Assembly: GCA_045655325.1 (NCBI GenBank)
Contig: JAZOOY010000001.1
Location: 1-42,940 of the forward strand
Source of the DNA: UBA1738 sp045655325
GTDB lineage: Bacteria > Bacillota > Clostridia > UBA1381
Length of the DNA stretch: 42,940 nt
Direction of reading: 5' to 3'
The notes below the pieces were generated by a model, which saw only the letters and a program-made list of their open reading frames with translations, did no database searches and was not told where the DNA came from. Numbering within the stretch: position 1 is the first letter of the stretch; each line of letters opens with the position of its first letter. A program made the position numbers and the translations under genes. This document shows, one piece after another, positions 16,097 through 23,849 of the stretch.

Positions 16097-16117
16097 TTTG
16101 CCGCATCCTTTCCCCTA

Positions 16118-16723
16118 TTATTCTTCATCCTCCGGAATCATAGCTTCCTGACCTTCAATCTCGGTGTCTTCGTCCATCTGAAGTGAAATCTGTTCATATT
16201 CAGGGCTTAACTTTGAAAGGTCAAGTTCAGGAAGATCCTTTGGAGTTGAAAGTCCAAAACATCTCAAGAAGTTCTGTGTTGTTCTGTATAGATTAGGTCT
16301 TCCCGGTGCATCCAGGTGCCCGCATTCTTCAATTAAACCACGCTCTACAAGACGGTTTACGGCACTATCGGAGTTAACTCCTCTTATGTACTCAACCTGA
16401 CCTCTTGTAACAGGCTGCTTGTACGCAATTATGGCAAGTGCCTCCATTGCCGCATTAGATAGAGCCTGGCGTCTTTGGTCTCCCAAGATAATCTGTATGT
16501 AATTATAATATTCAGGACGTGAGCAAATCTGATAGCCCTCGTCAATATCAATAATCATAAGACCACGTTCCTGGGTGTCATATTCATATTTTAAAAGCCT
16601 TACGGCTTCCTCCACAGCGGAGGTTTCAATTTCAAGTACTGCTGCAAGTTTTGCGGTTTTAACCGGCTCACCTGCCGCAAACAGTATTCCCTCAATGGCA
16701 TAAGGGATTTTATCGTTATTCAT
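16118..16723 (-). CDS. scpB: Segregation and condensation protein ScpB
   Basis: ScpB is the winged-helix kite subunit of the Smc-ScpA-ScpB condensin that folds and segregates the chromosome. The 201-residue protein has the first winged helix near residues 5-80 and the conserved EALAIIAYKQPVTRGQVEYIRGVNSDSAVNRLVERGLIEE segment of the second. It overlaps the end of scpA by eight bases, the standard arrangement with coupled translation. The acidic C-terminal tail (MDEDTEIEGQEAMIPEDEE) is typical for the family. The smc gene is not in this window. Confidence 0.95.
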   Translation of the reverse strand: MNNDKIPYAIEGILFAAGEPVKTAKLAAVLEIETSAVEEAVRLLKYEYDTQERGLMIIDIDEGYQICSRPEYYNYIQIILGDQRRQALSNAAMEALAIIAYKQPVTRGQVEYIRGVNSDSAVNRLVERGLIEECGHLDAPGRPNLYRTTQNFLRCFGLSTPKDLPELDLSKLSPEYEQISLQMDEDTEIEGQEAMIPEDEE

Positions 16724-17456
16724 CTGCTACCTCTTTTTTAGTTTCTATTAGAATAAAATCTTTTTGTTCTTCATCGTATTCTGCTAAAATTTTATTTGAG
16801 CGTATCATCTCAAGGATGGCAAGGAAGGTTGCCACAAGTTCCGGCTTGGATTTTTGCCAGGAAAACGCACTTTTGAACTGTAGCTTTCCCGTTTTTCTTA
16901 ACCTTGTGAAAAGTTCGTCCGTCATCTTTTCCACAGAAACCTTCTGACGTCCCACAATTCCTGAAAATGCACGCTTTTCCGGTTTTGCAAACCTTAGTTT
17001 TCGTTGCATAATAGACTGGAACGCATCAGTAAGCTCGTCAATGGTATGCTTTTTGTTATATTCAGGAAGCGGGAATTCAATCTTTTCTTCTTCCTTAAAG
17101 AACATATAACGTGACGAAAATTCGCTCTTTCTAAGCTCGCCTGACGCTTCTTTATAGCTTTGGTATTCAGCCAATCTTCTTGCCAAATCGTCTCTCGGGT
17201 CTTCTTCATCTTCCTCTTCTTCGTTTTTAGGAAGAAGCATCTTTGACTTTATGTAAAGAAGCTGTGCTGCCATAACCAAAAATTCACTTGTATTCTCAAG
17301 CTGTGATTCTTCAATACCCTCTATGGCCTCTAAATACTGGGATGTTATTTCCACAATAGGTATGTCATATATGCTTACCTTGTTCTTGGAAATAAGATGC
17401 AAAAGAAGGTCTAGTGGCCCTTCAAAGGAATCAAGCTTATATAGCATTGTATCCAT
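16716..17456 (-). CDS. scpA: Segregation and condensation protein ScpA
   Basis: ScpA is the kleisin that bridges Smc heads in the bacterial condensin. The 246-residue protein opens with YKLDSFEGPLDLLLHLISKNKVSIYDIPI, the ScpA signature, and continues with the YLEAIE and AAQLLYIKSKMLLP helices. An acidic linker (EEEEDEEDPRD) leads to the C-terminal winged helix ending FLAILEMIRSNKILAEYDEEQKDFILI, which contacts Smc. The start has AAGGCGG upstream. It follows the M50 protease gene by 12 bases and overlaps scpB. Confidence 0.96.
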   Translation of the reverse strand: MDTMLYKLDSFEGPLDLLLHLISKNKVSIYDIPIVEITSQYLEAIEGIEESQLENTSEFLVMAAQLLYIKSKMLLPKNEEEEDEEDPRDDLARRLAEYQSYKEASGELRKSEFSSRYMFFKEEEKIEFPLPEYNKKHTIDELTDAFQSIMQRKLRFAKPEKRAFSGIVGRQKVSVEKMTDELFTRLRKTGKLQFKSAFSWQKSKPELVATFLAILEMIRSNKILAEYDEEQKDFILIETKKEVADE

Positions 17457-17468
17457 TTATATACCGCC

Positions 17469-18119
17469 TTATACTATCAGGGAAAGAAGGGATGATACTG
17501 CCCTTATTATTGCCCTGTAAAATACATTAACACCGCTACCGATTATTGTGTTGAATACTCCTGTGAAAGACAGGAACATTATAAGAATAATCGCATAGCG
17601 TTCATACTGCAAAACGTTGTAGTAAGTTCTGTTTGGTAAAATCATACCCAGAATTTTTGAACCGTCAAGTGGCGGAATCGGGATAAGATTAAACACCATA
17701 AGACATAAGTTTCTGAAACAGAACAAGTCTGCAATACTGAAAATTGTTGAAATAAAATTTGAGTTCCAACCAAGCTTTTCGCCGATTACCATCAAAACAA
17801 CTGCAAGCAGGATTCCGATAAAAGCCATCAGAAAATTTGCAACAGGGCCTGCCAAAGCAACCAATGCCATACCCTTTTTTCTGTCCTTATAATACATCGG
17901 GTTAACGCCCACAGGTTTTGCCCATCCAAAGCCTGTTAAAATCATCAAAAGTGCACCGATTGGGTCAAGATGTGCAAGAGGGTTTAGAGTAAGCCTTCCC
18001 TCATATCTTGGTGTTGGGTCACCAAGCTTTGTAGACACCCAGGCATGTGCAAGTTCGTGGCCTGTTATAGCGATTAGCGCTATAGGCACATTTATCAATA
18101 TATTAGTTAAACCAAGCAT
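17469..18119 (-). CDS. Site-2 protease (M50) family membrane protein
   Basis: This 216-residue protein is a short intramembrane zinc metalloprotease homologue. It has the HELAHAW motif (HExxH) in the first helix near residue 20. It also has the family segments PTPRYEGRLTLNPLAHLDPIGALL and NLIPIPPLDGSKIL, which provides the third zinc ligand (Asp). About five membrane helices are visible. There is no PDZ domain, so it belongs to the minimal YwhC/RseP-like group whose substrate is unknown. In Clostridia it is commonly found before scpA, as here. It is the first gene of the M50-scpA-scpB-ytfI-gerW unit. Confidence 0.9.
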   Translation of the reverse strand: MLGLTNILINVPIALIAITGHELAHAWVSTKLGDPTPRYEGRLTLNPLAHLDPIGALLMILTGFGWAKPVGVNPMYYKDRKKGMALVALAGPVANFLMAFIGILLAVVLMVIGEKLGWNSNFISTIFSIADLFCFRNLCLMVFNLIPIPPLDGSKILGMILPNRTYYNVLQYERYAIILIMFLSFTGVFNTIIGSGVNVFYRAIIRAVSSLLSLIV

Positions 18120-18158
18120 TAGTTCACCGCCAAAATTTAATATAGATATACACTATAT

Positions 18159-18187
18159 ATTATACCCCAAATCCCGCATAAAGTAAA
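18159..18187 (-). promoter_or_regulatory. Predicted SigA promoter of the M50-scpAB-gerW unit
   Basis: On the minus strand TTTACT (18187-18182) and a perfect TATAAT (18164-18159) are separated by 17 bases, about 40 bases upstream of the M50 protease start. Confidence 0.7.
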
Positions 18188-18208
18188 TAGTTTTTTGCCT
18201 TTTTTCTC

Positions 18209-18237
18209 TTGAATTTTTAAAAGGACTGTGATATTAT
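18209..18237 (+). promoter_or_regulatory. Predicted SigA promoter of the six-helix membrane protein gene
   Basis: TTGAAT (18209-18214) and TATTAT (18232-18237) are separated by 17 bases. The -10 lies about 60 bases upstream of the start at 18297. It is divergent from the promoter of the M50 protease unit, only about 20 bases away. Confidence 0.65.
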
Positions 18238-18296
18238 GATATTGTATTAAAACATAACCTGCCGATATACAAAAATCGACAGAACAGGAGGAAAAT

Positions 18297-19043
18297 ATGA
18301 CAAAACAAAGTCCTTTTATGATACATCGTACATTCCGAACACTGATGATTATTTCCTTGGTGCTTGGAATTGGTTTTTTCGTAACAAATAACCTTGACTT
18401 TATCATCAACGCTATTACTTACGGCAAGGCAACACTTCCAAACATTGCCTACTGGCTTTCAAAGGTTGTAGGGCCAATACTTATTCCCCTTGTGTTCCTT
18501 TTGCCATCTGCGCCTAATTTTGAACGTATCAGAATAGCAAAATTCACATTCGTTACATACGGAATCCTGCAACTTATAACAGTTTTCTGGGTTTTCTGGT
18601 ACCTTGGTGCAAAGGGTGGTTCTTTCTCAAACGAATCAATCATCGCTTTCCAGAGCGCAAAGGAAAACGCTTTTGTTGCAACCAACGTTTACTGGGATAC
18701 TTACTCTTGGCTTGGAAACATTATGACAATTTTGTATTCAGCACTATGCATCTATACAGGTCTTGAGTTTGATAACCACAAGAATAAGGTATGCAATCTT
18801 GTACTTTCTGTTGCACTTTCAAGACTACTTATTCCTATATTCTTAAATATCGTTACAGGAAACGGATTTTTATCATCATTCTGGATTACAAATAACTATG
18901 CTGACGTTATGGCACTCCTACTTTTTGCCGTAGCAATGTTCGTGGCAAAAACAGAGGACGAAACCTGGATTTATCACATCTGGGATCAGGAAGTTGAGAA
19001 GCCTGGCGAAAACGAATTCGGTTACGAGGAAGCAGATTTCTAA
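18297..19043 (+). CDS. Unrecognised membrane protein with about six helices
   Basis: I do not recognise a family. The 248-residue protein has about six predicted membrane helices, near residues 18-38, 47-70, 83-103, 134-152, 160-180 and 195-215. It ends in an acidic tail rich in Glu and Trp (DETWIYHIWDQEVEKPGENE). Several aromatic residues flank the helices (VFWVFWYLG). It has no signal peptide, no ATP-binding motif and no obvious transporter signature. AGGAGG lies six bases before the start. It is a single-gene unit with its own promoter and a strong terminator, divergent from the M50 protease and convergent with spo0A. A small integral membrane protein of unknown role is all that can be said. 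Confidence 0.75.
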   Translation: MTKQSPFMIHRTFRTLMIISLVLGIGFFVTNNLDFIINAITYGKATLPNIAYWLSKVVGPILIPLVFLLPSAPNFERIRIAKFTFVTYGILQLITVFWVFWYLGAKGGSFSNESIIAFQSAKENAFVATNVYWDTYSWLGNIMTILYSALCIYTGLEFDNHKNKVCNLVLSVALSRLLIPIFLNIVTGNGFLSSFWITNNYADVMALLLFAVAMFVAKTEDETWIYHIWDQEVEKPGENEFGYEEADF

Positions 19044-19056
19044 ATAAAAAAAAAAC

Positions 19057-19086
19057 AATGACGGGTCACCCCGTCATTATTTTTTT
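19057..19086. terminator. Bidirectional intrinsic terminator
   Basis: The stem AATGACGGG (19057-19065) and CCCGTCATT (19070-19078) has a four-base loop. It is preceded by a long A-run and followed by a T-run. It can terminate the membrane protein gene on the plus strand and spo0A on the minus strand. Confidence 0.9.
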
Positions 19087-19130
19087 GGCATAAGTTTTGT
19101 TTGTATAACGCTTTTTGTTTGGAAGACATT

Positions 19131-19904
19131 CTATTTGATTTGCAAGCGGATTTTATCTGCCACCATTGCAATAAACTCGGAATTGGTTGGCTTACCCTTT
19201 CCTGTGTCTATTGTGTAGCCGAATACCTGATTCATTGTTTCAGGTCTACCCCTGCTCCATGCAACTTCTATGGAATGTCTTATGGCACGTTCAACACGTG
19301 AGGATGTAGTGCTGTACTTTTTCGCAATAACAGGATATAACTGCTTTGTGATATAATTCAGCAGTTCCATGTTTTCAACTACCATCATTATAGCGGTTCT
19401 TACGTACTGATAACCCTTTATATGAGCAGGAACACCAAGCTCATGGATTGATTCTGTCACCAGCGCTTCAAGGTCGTAAGTTTTCTTATCTTCGCCTCTG
19501 GAAACTTCAAAACTTGTTCGTCCTGATGTGTTACCAAAGTTTCGGATAGTGTCATAAATGGCTTCGTTTGACTGTGGCTTTAAAAGAAAATATTCAGCAC
19601 CCGCATTTTGCGCCGCATCCATAATTCTTTCGCTGCCCGTTACCGAAAGTGCGATAAACATAGGCTTTTTTGCAAGCCTTGACTGACCCAGCTTTTTCAT
19701 AAGGCTAAGACCATCACGCTTCGGCATTATGATGTCTGTAAGCACAACGTCTGGTGTTGTTTCCATAACCATATTATATGCCTCTTCACCATCATAACAA
19801 ACATTTACCGATTTTACTTCCTGTTTTGTTCGCAGATATTCCTTTAAATCATCTGCAAACCTCCTGTTGTCGTCTGCAATAAGTACAGAAATTCTTTCTT
19901 CCAT
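19131..19904 (-). CDS. spo0A: Sporulation master regulator Spo0A
   Basis: Spo0A is the response regulator that starts sporulation when phosphorylated. This 257-residue protein has a receiver domain with acidic pocket residues D11-D12, the phosphoacceptor D57 in VVLTDIIMPKRDG, and the conserved Ser/Thr and Lys in FIALSVTG and FLLKPQ. The C-terminal DNA-binding domain contains HELGVPAHIKGYQYVRTAI and the recognition helix TSSRVERAIRHSIEVAWSRG, diagnostic for Spo0A. An upstream in-frame ATG exists at 19940, but GGAGG seven bases before 19904 sets the start. The gene has its own promoter and a perfect 0A box, so autoregulation is likely. spoIVB, its usual upstream neighbour, is missing; the Asp23-like gene and the spoIIIA operon are there instead. 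Confidence 0.98.
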   Translation of the reverse strand: MEERISVLIADDNRRFADDLKEYLRTKQEVKSVNVCYDGEEAYNMVMETTPDVVLTDIIMPKRDGLSLMKKLGQSRLAKKPMFIALSVTGSERIMDAAQNAGAEYFLLKPQSNEAIYDTIRNFGNTSGRTSFEVSRGEDKKTYDLEALVTESIHELGVPAHIKGYQYVRTAIMMVVENMELLNYITKQLYPVIAKKYSTTSSRVERAIRHSIEVAWSRGRPETMNQVFGYTIDTGKGKPTNSEFIAMVADKIRLQIK

Positions 19905-20027
19905 AAATACCTCCAAAAGCATTATACTTAAAGAAAGCATCTGTTCCTTATCTTAAGTTTTACATATTAAGTTTTTGACTTCGTATCTTATCTCAAAATC
20001 AGTGAAAGATACCTCCTTTACAACAAT

Positions 20028-20056
20028 ATTCTACCATAATTTTCCATACTATGCAA
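20028..20056 (-). promoter_or_regulatory. Predicted SigA-type promoter of spo0A
   Basis: On the minus strand TTGCAT (20056-20051) and TAGAAT (20033-20028) are 17 bases apart. The leader to the spo0A start is about 120 bases. An AAAGGAGG sequence lies within this leader near 20010-20017 without a long reading frame after it. Confidence 0.7.
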
Positions 20057-20075
20057 GAACTTTCAACAGTCACAT

Positions 20076-20082
20076 TTCGACA
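20076..20082 (-). promoter_or_regulatory. Perfect 0A box upstream of the spo0A promoter
   Basis: The minus strand reads TGTCGAA, an exact match to the Spo0A binding core. It is centred about 25 bases upstream of the -35 hexamer, a position that suits activation. Autoregulation by Spo0A~P is known in Bacillus and Clostridium; here it is inferred from this site. Confidence 0.75.
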
Positions 20083-20109
20083 AAACTGGTCAAAGGCGAA
20101 ATTTTATTG

Positions 20110-20139
20110 CATAAAAAAATCGGCCCAAAGACCGATTTT
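20110..20139 (-). terminator. Intrinsic terminator after the Asp23-family gene
   Basis: On the minus strand the arms AAAATCGG and CCGATTTT (20116-20123 and 20132-20139) form a stem followed by a run of T. It begins two bases after the stop codon of the Asp23-family gene and separates that unit from spo0A. Confidence 0.85.
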
Positions 20140-20141
20140 AA

Positions 20142-20609
20142 TTATTCTTCTACTTCAATAACGTCAGCAGTTTCTTCTGTTTCGTTGGCGTCATCGTCAA
20201 TTAAGTCCGCAGACTTTGGCGCTTTTTTCTTCTTTTCAAAGCTAACGCCTTCAACGAATACGTTTACACGGATGACTTCAGTCCCTGTCATACTTTCAAC
20301 GCTGTTTTTAACGTTTTCCTGAATTTCCCAGCAAAGTTCAGGGATTCTTACTCCAAATGCAACCACAATCAAAAGGTCAATCACAGCACCTTCAGGTGAA
20401 ACTGTAACCTTAACTCCCTTTTGCGGGTTCTTTTTAGCACCCAATTTTTCTGCAAGGCCTGATGCCACGCTTCCTGCCATTCCGGCAACGCCCTCAATCT
20501 CCATAGCCGCAATTCCTGCGATTGATGCTATAACATCGTTTGAAATATTTATCTTTCCGCCTTCGGCTTCATTTGTAACTTCTTCTCTTAAATCTTTATT
20601 CTCGTTCAT
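20142..20609 (-). CDS. yqhY: Asp23/Gls24-family envelope stress protein (YqhY)
   Basis: This 155-residue protein is an Asp23/Gls24 (DUF322) family member. It has the INISNDVIASIAGIAAMEIEGVAGM segment, GVKVTVSPEGAVIDLLIVVAFG and IPELCWEIQENVKNSVESMTGTEVIRVNVFVEGV. Family members such as YqhY act at the membrane; in B. subtilis YqhY is linked to acetyl-CoA carboxylase activity. The C-terminus is acidic (DDDANETEETADVIEVEE). An ATG three codons upstream overlaps the ribosome binding site AAAGGATG, so 20609 is preferred. It is downstream of spoIIIAH but has its own promoter and terminator. In Bacillus yqhY also follows spoIIIAH, so this part of the order is conserved. Confidence 0.9.
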   Translation of the reverse strand: MNENKDLREEVTNEAEGGKINISNDVIASIAGIAAMEIEGVAGMAGSVASGLAEKLGAKKNPQKGVKVTVSPEGAVIDLLIVVAFGVRIPELCWEIQENVKNSVESMTGTEVIRVNVFVEGVSFEKKKKAPKSADLIDDDANETEETADVIEVEE

Positions 20610-20666
20610 AATCCGCATCCTTTCGTCTTAAAAAAGTAAAAGGTAATACTTCCTCTTCTTAAGCTA

Positions 20667-20695
20667 ATTATACCAAAACATCCACGCTTTTGCAA
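20667..20695 (-). promoter_or_regulatory. Predicted SigA promoter of the Asp23-family gene
   Basis: On the minus strand TTGCAA (20695-20690) and a perfect TATAAT (20672-20667) have a 17-base spacer. The -35 directly abuts the spoIIIAH stop codon, so this gene can be transcribed in vegetative cells independently of the sporulation operon before it. Confidence 0.85.
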
Positions 20696-21256
20696 CTATT
20701 TTGCTTCAATAATTTTTATATTTTTGGAAGATGTCAAAAGCTCCGAGGTTACAATTTCCTTAATAGTCTTAACGTCCTGGCTTGAGAAGTCCTTTTTCTT
20801 TACTATTATTTCCACGTTTTCCCCGTCTATATACACGGATATGTCCTTATATCCCTTTGCTCTTGCAACATTTTCAATAATAGCTTCCTTTTCGGTATTT
20901 TCCGCAATGGCAACAATTTTATTCTGCGCCTGTTTTCTTACTTCGCTGTCAAAACTTTCGTTGGTCGCCGTCTGGTTTAAAATTTCAAGAGCCTTTGAGC
21001 GGGAATTATCCTTTGAAAGCTTTGCCTCGGTAAAATAGCTGGCAAGCGCCGCAGTTTCTTCTGCATCTTCTTCCTGTACGTCAGTTTTTTCAGACGATAC
21101 ATACTCTGCCTCACCAAGTTTTTTAACTTCTTCTAAATAACTTCCACCGTCGGTAACACGTATGGTGTCCTGATAAGACCAATTGAGATACCCCGCAACT
21201 CCTATCAAAACCACAAGCGCTGTTGCAACTACTTCCTTTTTCTTTAATACCATCAT
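20696..21256 (-). CDS. spoIIIAH: Stage III sporulation protein AH
   Basis: SpoIIIAH is the mother-cell membrane protein that binds forespore SpoIIQ and forms part of the feeding-tube channel across the two spore membranes. The 186-residue protein has one N-terminal membrane helix (about 9-25), an acidic linker, and the YscJ/FliF-like ring-building domain. Visible family segments are YFTEAKLSKDNSRSKALEIL and ENVARAKGYKDISVYIDGENVEIIVKK. It is the last gene of the complete spoIIIA operon and follows spoIIIAG after four bases. The spoIIQ partner is not in this window. Confidence 0.93.
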   Translation of the reverse strand: MMVLKKKEVVATALVVLIGVAGYLNWSYQDTIRVTDGGSYLEEVKKLGEAEYVSSEKTDVQEEDAEETAALASYFTEAKLSKDNSRSKALEILNQTATNESFDSEVRKQAQNKIVAIAENTEKEAIIENVARAKGYKDISVYIDGENVEIIVKKKDFSSQDVKTIKEIVTSELLTSSKNIKIIEAK

Positions 21257-21260
21257 TTTC

Positions 21261-21767
21261 CTAATTCCTTTCCTTTCCTTCTAAAACGCACACCTTATGC
21301 GAAGCCACGTCAAGGGCGGCAGTTGCAGCATCGGTCAAGGCTTTTTTGACCTCCATCCTGCCTGCACCTTCTGCAATAATGATAACGCCCTTGGCTTTGG
21401 GGTACACTGTACCCTTTACCAAAGGTTCACCGCCTTTTGTTATTACAGAATTTTCTTCACTCTTGGTGGTCTCCTCCGCTCTTTCGCTATGGGTTTCTTT
21501 CCGTTCATAGGCAACGTCATAGGTGGTTGTTCCGTGATATGTTATCATTACAGACACTTCGCCCACGCCGTCTATTTTTGACAAAATCCCTTCAAGCCGA
21601 GCTTCGTCGGAATACGCTTCGTATACGGGTGCTTTTGTATCGTTTTGTGGCTCTTTTCCCGTGGATGTGAGCATCAAAACAACCCCTATTATAATTATTA
21701 TATACAGGCTCTTTGTATTACCATATTTTTTAAGAATTTTATTTATTTCTAAATTCAACACTCTCAC
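21261..21767 (-). CDS. spoIIIAG: Stage III sporulation protein AG
   Basis: SpoIIIAG forms a large ring in the mother cell membrane as part of the SpoIIIA-SpoIIQ channel. This 168-residue protein has a membrane helix near residues 20-36. The ring-building motif domain contains ILSKIDGVGEVSVMITYHG and, near the end, KGVIIIAEGAGRMEVKKALTDAATAALDVASHKVCVLEG. The start is uncertain: GTG at 21767, another GTG at 21761 and TTG at 21758 are all in frame and overlap the end of spoIIIAF. None has a clear ribosome binding site, so translational coupling is likely. Confidence 0.92.
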   Translation of the reverse strand: MRVLNLEINKILKKYGNTKSLYIIIIIGVVLMLTSTGKEPQNDTKAPVYEAYSDEARLEGILSKIDGVGEVSVMITYHGTTTYDVAYERKETHSERAEETTKSEENSVITKGGEPLVKGTVYPKAKGVIIIAEGAGRMEVKKALTDAATAALDVASHKVCVLEGKERN

Positions 21768-22176
21768 ATCCGTAAACTTCTTTTAGCCGCTCTAATAGTC
21801 CCACAGGCACTTTTGAGCTTTTTATCACGATATTTCTAACGCCCTTTATTTTGTGCTCCGAATCAACATCAAGTGATACTTTCGCCGCCGCTTCGGTTTT
21901 AAACTCTTTTAAAATCCGTTCCTCAATATCCTTTTCAACATTTTTTGTAAGTTCTTCTGTTACCTTATCCTTAATGGCAACATCACTGACTTCAAAACTA
22001 TTTTCTACGTTAAAAATCTCTATGTTTTTCATCTTGGTAAGTGGTGAAATCAGCACCGCCAGAATTAAAAATCCCACCGCAAGCCTCACATATCCACGCC
22101 ACTTGCTCGGTGCTAAAATATCGGTAACCGCCGCCACAATTGCGGACATCGCCACTAAAATTATGTATTCTCTCAT
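21739..22176 (-). CDS. spoIIIAF: Stage III sporulation protein AF
   Basis: SpoIIIAF is a membrane component of the SpoIIIA complex. The 145-residue protein has two N-terminal membrane helices (about 4-20 and 30-48, with GYVRLAVGFLILAVLISPL) and a soluble domain with a ring-building-like fold ending VGLLERLKEVYGCESVEF. Its ATG overlaps the spoIIIAE stop codon (ATGA), and its end overlaps spoIIIAG, so these three genes are tightly coupled. Confidence 0.9.
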   Translation of the reverse strand: MREYIILVAMSAIVAAVTDILAPSKWRGYVRLAVGFLILAVLISPLTKMKNIEIFNVENSFEVSDVAIKDKVTEELTKNVEKDIEERILKEFKTEAAAKVSLDVDSEHKIKGVRNIVIKSSKVPVGLLERLKEVYGCESVEFRNK

Positions 22177-23237
22177 ACGCCGACTCCTGTTGAAATTAAA
22201 ATAATACCTATGGAAATTATGAAAAGCATACTTGCGGTTATGACCATCTGGAATACCGCAGATATGGCATCACCTACAGAAAGTAAAACTCCCGTAATCC
22301 TTTTATCAGAAAAAGGCTCGCAAAGTGCCGCCGTAACCTTTAGAAGCATCATCATAATCCACACCTTTATAATAGGCACCGATGCCATAACTATTACGGT
22401 AATCATCCCCGCCGTACCAACGGCATTTTTTAAAAGATTGGTTCCCGAAATTACAGTTTCAACGGTGTCGGATAAAAGGCTTCCCACAACAGGTACAAGG
22501 CTTCCCACCGCAAATTTTATCCCCTTTGCCGCAACTGTATTGAGTGCTGAAGTGCCAAATCCGTAAAGGGTCAAAATAGCGGAAAATAAGGTCAAAACTC
22601 CTGTCAAAAGCCACTTTGATGCGGAATTTAACAGCTTACATAAAGTCCCGATTTCAACCCGTCTGCCGATGTTATTTAAAATTCCTAAAATTGCAGAAAA
22701 ATAAGTTAGTGGCAAAATACACTTGTCCATTAAAAGTCCCAGAATATACACGCTTGATGCAAGTATGGGTTGGAATGCCGCCGCTTGGGTTAAGGCACCT
22801 CCCGAAAGCAAAAGTCCTATTAAAATCGGTTCGAATTTGGTTATGAACTCACACAGCTGATGCACTACATTGGCACCATATCCCACCGCCTGAGAAAACA
22901 CCGACACACAGGACGCACTCATCATTAAAAAGCAGACAAAAAACGCCGCTTCTTCCGTTTCCTTTTTAGAAAAGGCATCGCTTAAAACCTTTAAAAGTCC
23001 TGCCGCCACCGAAATCAGAAGTATAGATTTAAGCATGGGCTTTATTTCATAAAGCTCTTCAAAAATGCGGTCTTTCACCATATTTATTATGTTTACAGGG
23101 TTAAGGTCCAGCTTCCCCACCACAATGTCATTTGCGGTACTGTTATAAAATTCTTCACCCGCTATTTCTATTTCTTCTGCCGAAACACCACAAGAAAACA
23201 TTAAAAAAATCACAAGTATTATAGCCAGTTTTCTCAT
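22173..23237 (-). CDS. spoIIIAE: Stage III sporulation protein AE
   Basis: SpoIIIAE is the large polytopic membrane protein of the SpoIIIA channel complex. It has an N-terminal signal sequence (MRKLAIILVIFLMFSCGVSAEE) and about seven membrane helices. Family segments are GSLVPVVGSLLSDTVETVISG and FEPILIGLLLSGGALTQAAAFQPIL. An ATG at 23249 is in frame, but the codons after it encode GGAGG five bases before the ATG at 23237, so the inner start is chosen, giving 354 residues. The spoIIIAD stop codon abuts the outer ATG. Confidence 0.93.
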   Translation of the reverse strand: MRKLAIILVIFLMFSCGVSAEEIEIAGEEFYNSTANDIVVGKLDLNPVNIINMVKDRIFEELYEIKPMLKSILLISVAAGLLKVLSDAFSKKETEEAAFFVCFLMMSASCVSVFSQAVGYGANVVHQLCEFITKFEPILIGLLLSGGALTQAAAFQPILASSVYILGLLMDKCILPLTYFSAILGILNNIGRRVEIGTLCKLLNSASKWLLTGVLTLFSAILTLYGFGTSALNTVAAKGIKFAVGSLVPVVGSLLSDTVETVISGTNLLKNAVGTAGMITVIVMASVPIIKVWIMMMLLKVTAALCEPFSDKRITGVLLSVGDAISAVFQMVITASMLFIISIGIILISTGVGV

Positions 23238-23249
23238 AGTTTCCTCCAT

Positions 23250-23642
23250 TTAAAAGCTCATCAGGGTGTTCATTATCACTTGGGTCAGGTTTTTTATAAC
23301 TGGCATCATAACCACCAAAACTGCCGTCTTTCCCGCAAATTCCAGCTTTTTGGCAATAGCACCCTCACCCGAATCCTTTGCAGTTTCCGATGCAAACTCG
23401 GTGACGTAAGCTATGGCGATAACTTTCATCGCCACCTTGAAAAATTCCGTATCCACTCCCGAATTTTCACACATTTCCTGCATCTGGTACATCACTTCCC
23501 GAAGACCCTCGCTGGATGCCAAAAATATGAGTATTCCTGTTGCTATGGAAATGCACAGGGCAAGTTCGGGGCGGTAACTTTTAACCGTAACCGCCAAAAG
23601 TGCTCCCACAATTCCTATTCCTATAATCGCTGCAATATCCAT
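23250..23642 (-). CDS. spoIIIAD: Stage III sporulation protein AD
   Basis: SpoIIIAD is a small polytopic membrane protein of the SpoIIIA complex. The 130-residue product has about four helices, including IGIGIVGALLAVTVKSYRPE and the conserved VAMKVIAIAYVTEFASETAKDSGE segment, matching the family length and pattern. It follows spoIIIAC after two bases and precedes spoIIIAE. Confidence 0.93.
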   Translation of the reverse strand: MDIAAIIGIGIVGALLAVTVKSYRPELALCISIATGILIFLASSEGLREVMYQMQEMCENSGVDTEFFKVAMKVIAIAYVTEFASETAKDSGEGAIAKKLEFAGKTAVLVVMMPVIKNLTQVIMNTLMSF

Positions 23643-23644
23643 GC

Positions 23645-23839
23645 CTAAAACCCGAAAATTTGCTTTATTGAACTAAACAAATTCCCGATTTCACGGGTTA
23701 AAACATATAAAACGGCAACAAGTCCGGCTATTGTGGTTAATAGTGCCTGTTCTTCACGTCCTGACCGCACAAGCAACTGGTTCAAAACCGCCACCACAAT
23801 TCCCACGCCGGCAATTTTGAATATTAAATCTACGTCCAT
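23645..23839 (-). CDS. spoIIIAC: Stage III sporulation protein AC
   Basis: SpoIIIAC is a 64-residue, two-helix membrane protein of the SpoIIIA complex. The sequence FKIAGVGIVVAVLNQLLVRSG with EEQALLTTIAGLVAVLYVL is typical, and the length is that of the family. An AGGAG ribosome binding site precedes the ATG by seven bases. It lies between spoIIIAB and spoIIIAD, as in all known spoIIIA operons. Confidence 0.93.
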   Translation of the reverse strand: MDVDLIFKIAGVGIVVAVLNQLLVRSGREEQALLTTIAGLVAVLYVLTREIGNLFSSIKQIFGF

Positions 23840-23849
23840 TTGCCAACTC

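Noticed and set aside
18270..18285. Possible 0A box before the membrane protein gene
   Set aside because: The sequence ATCGACA differs from TTCGACA by one base and lies downstream of the promoter; a seven-base near-match is expected by chance.
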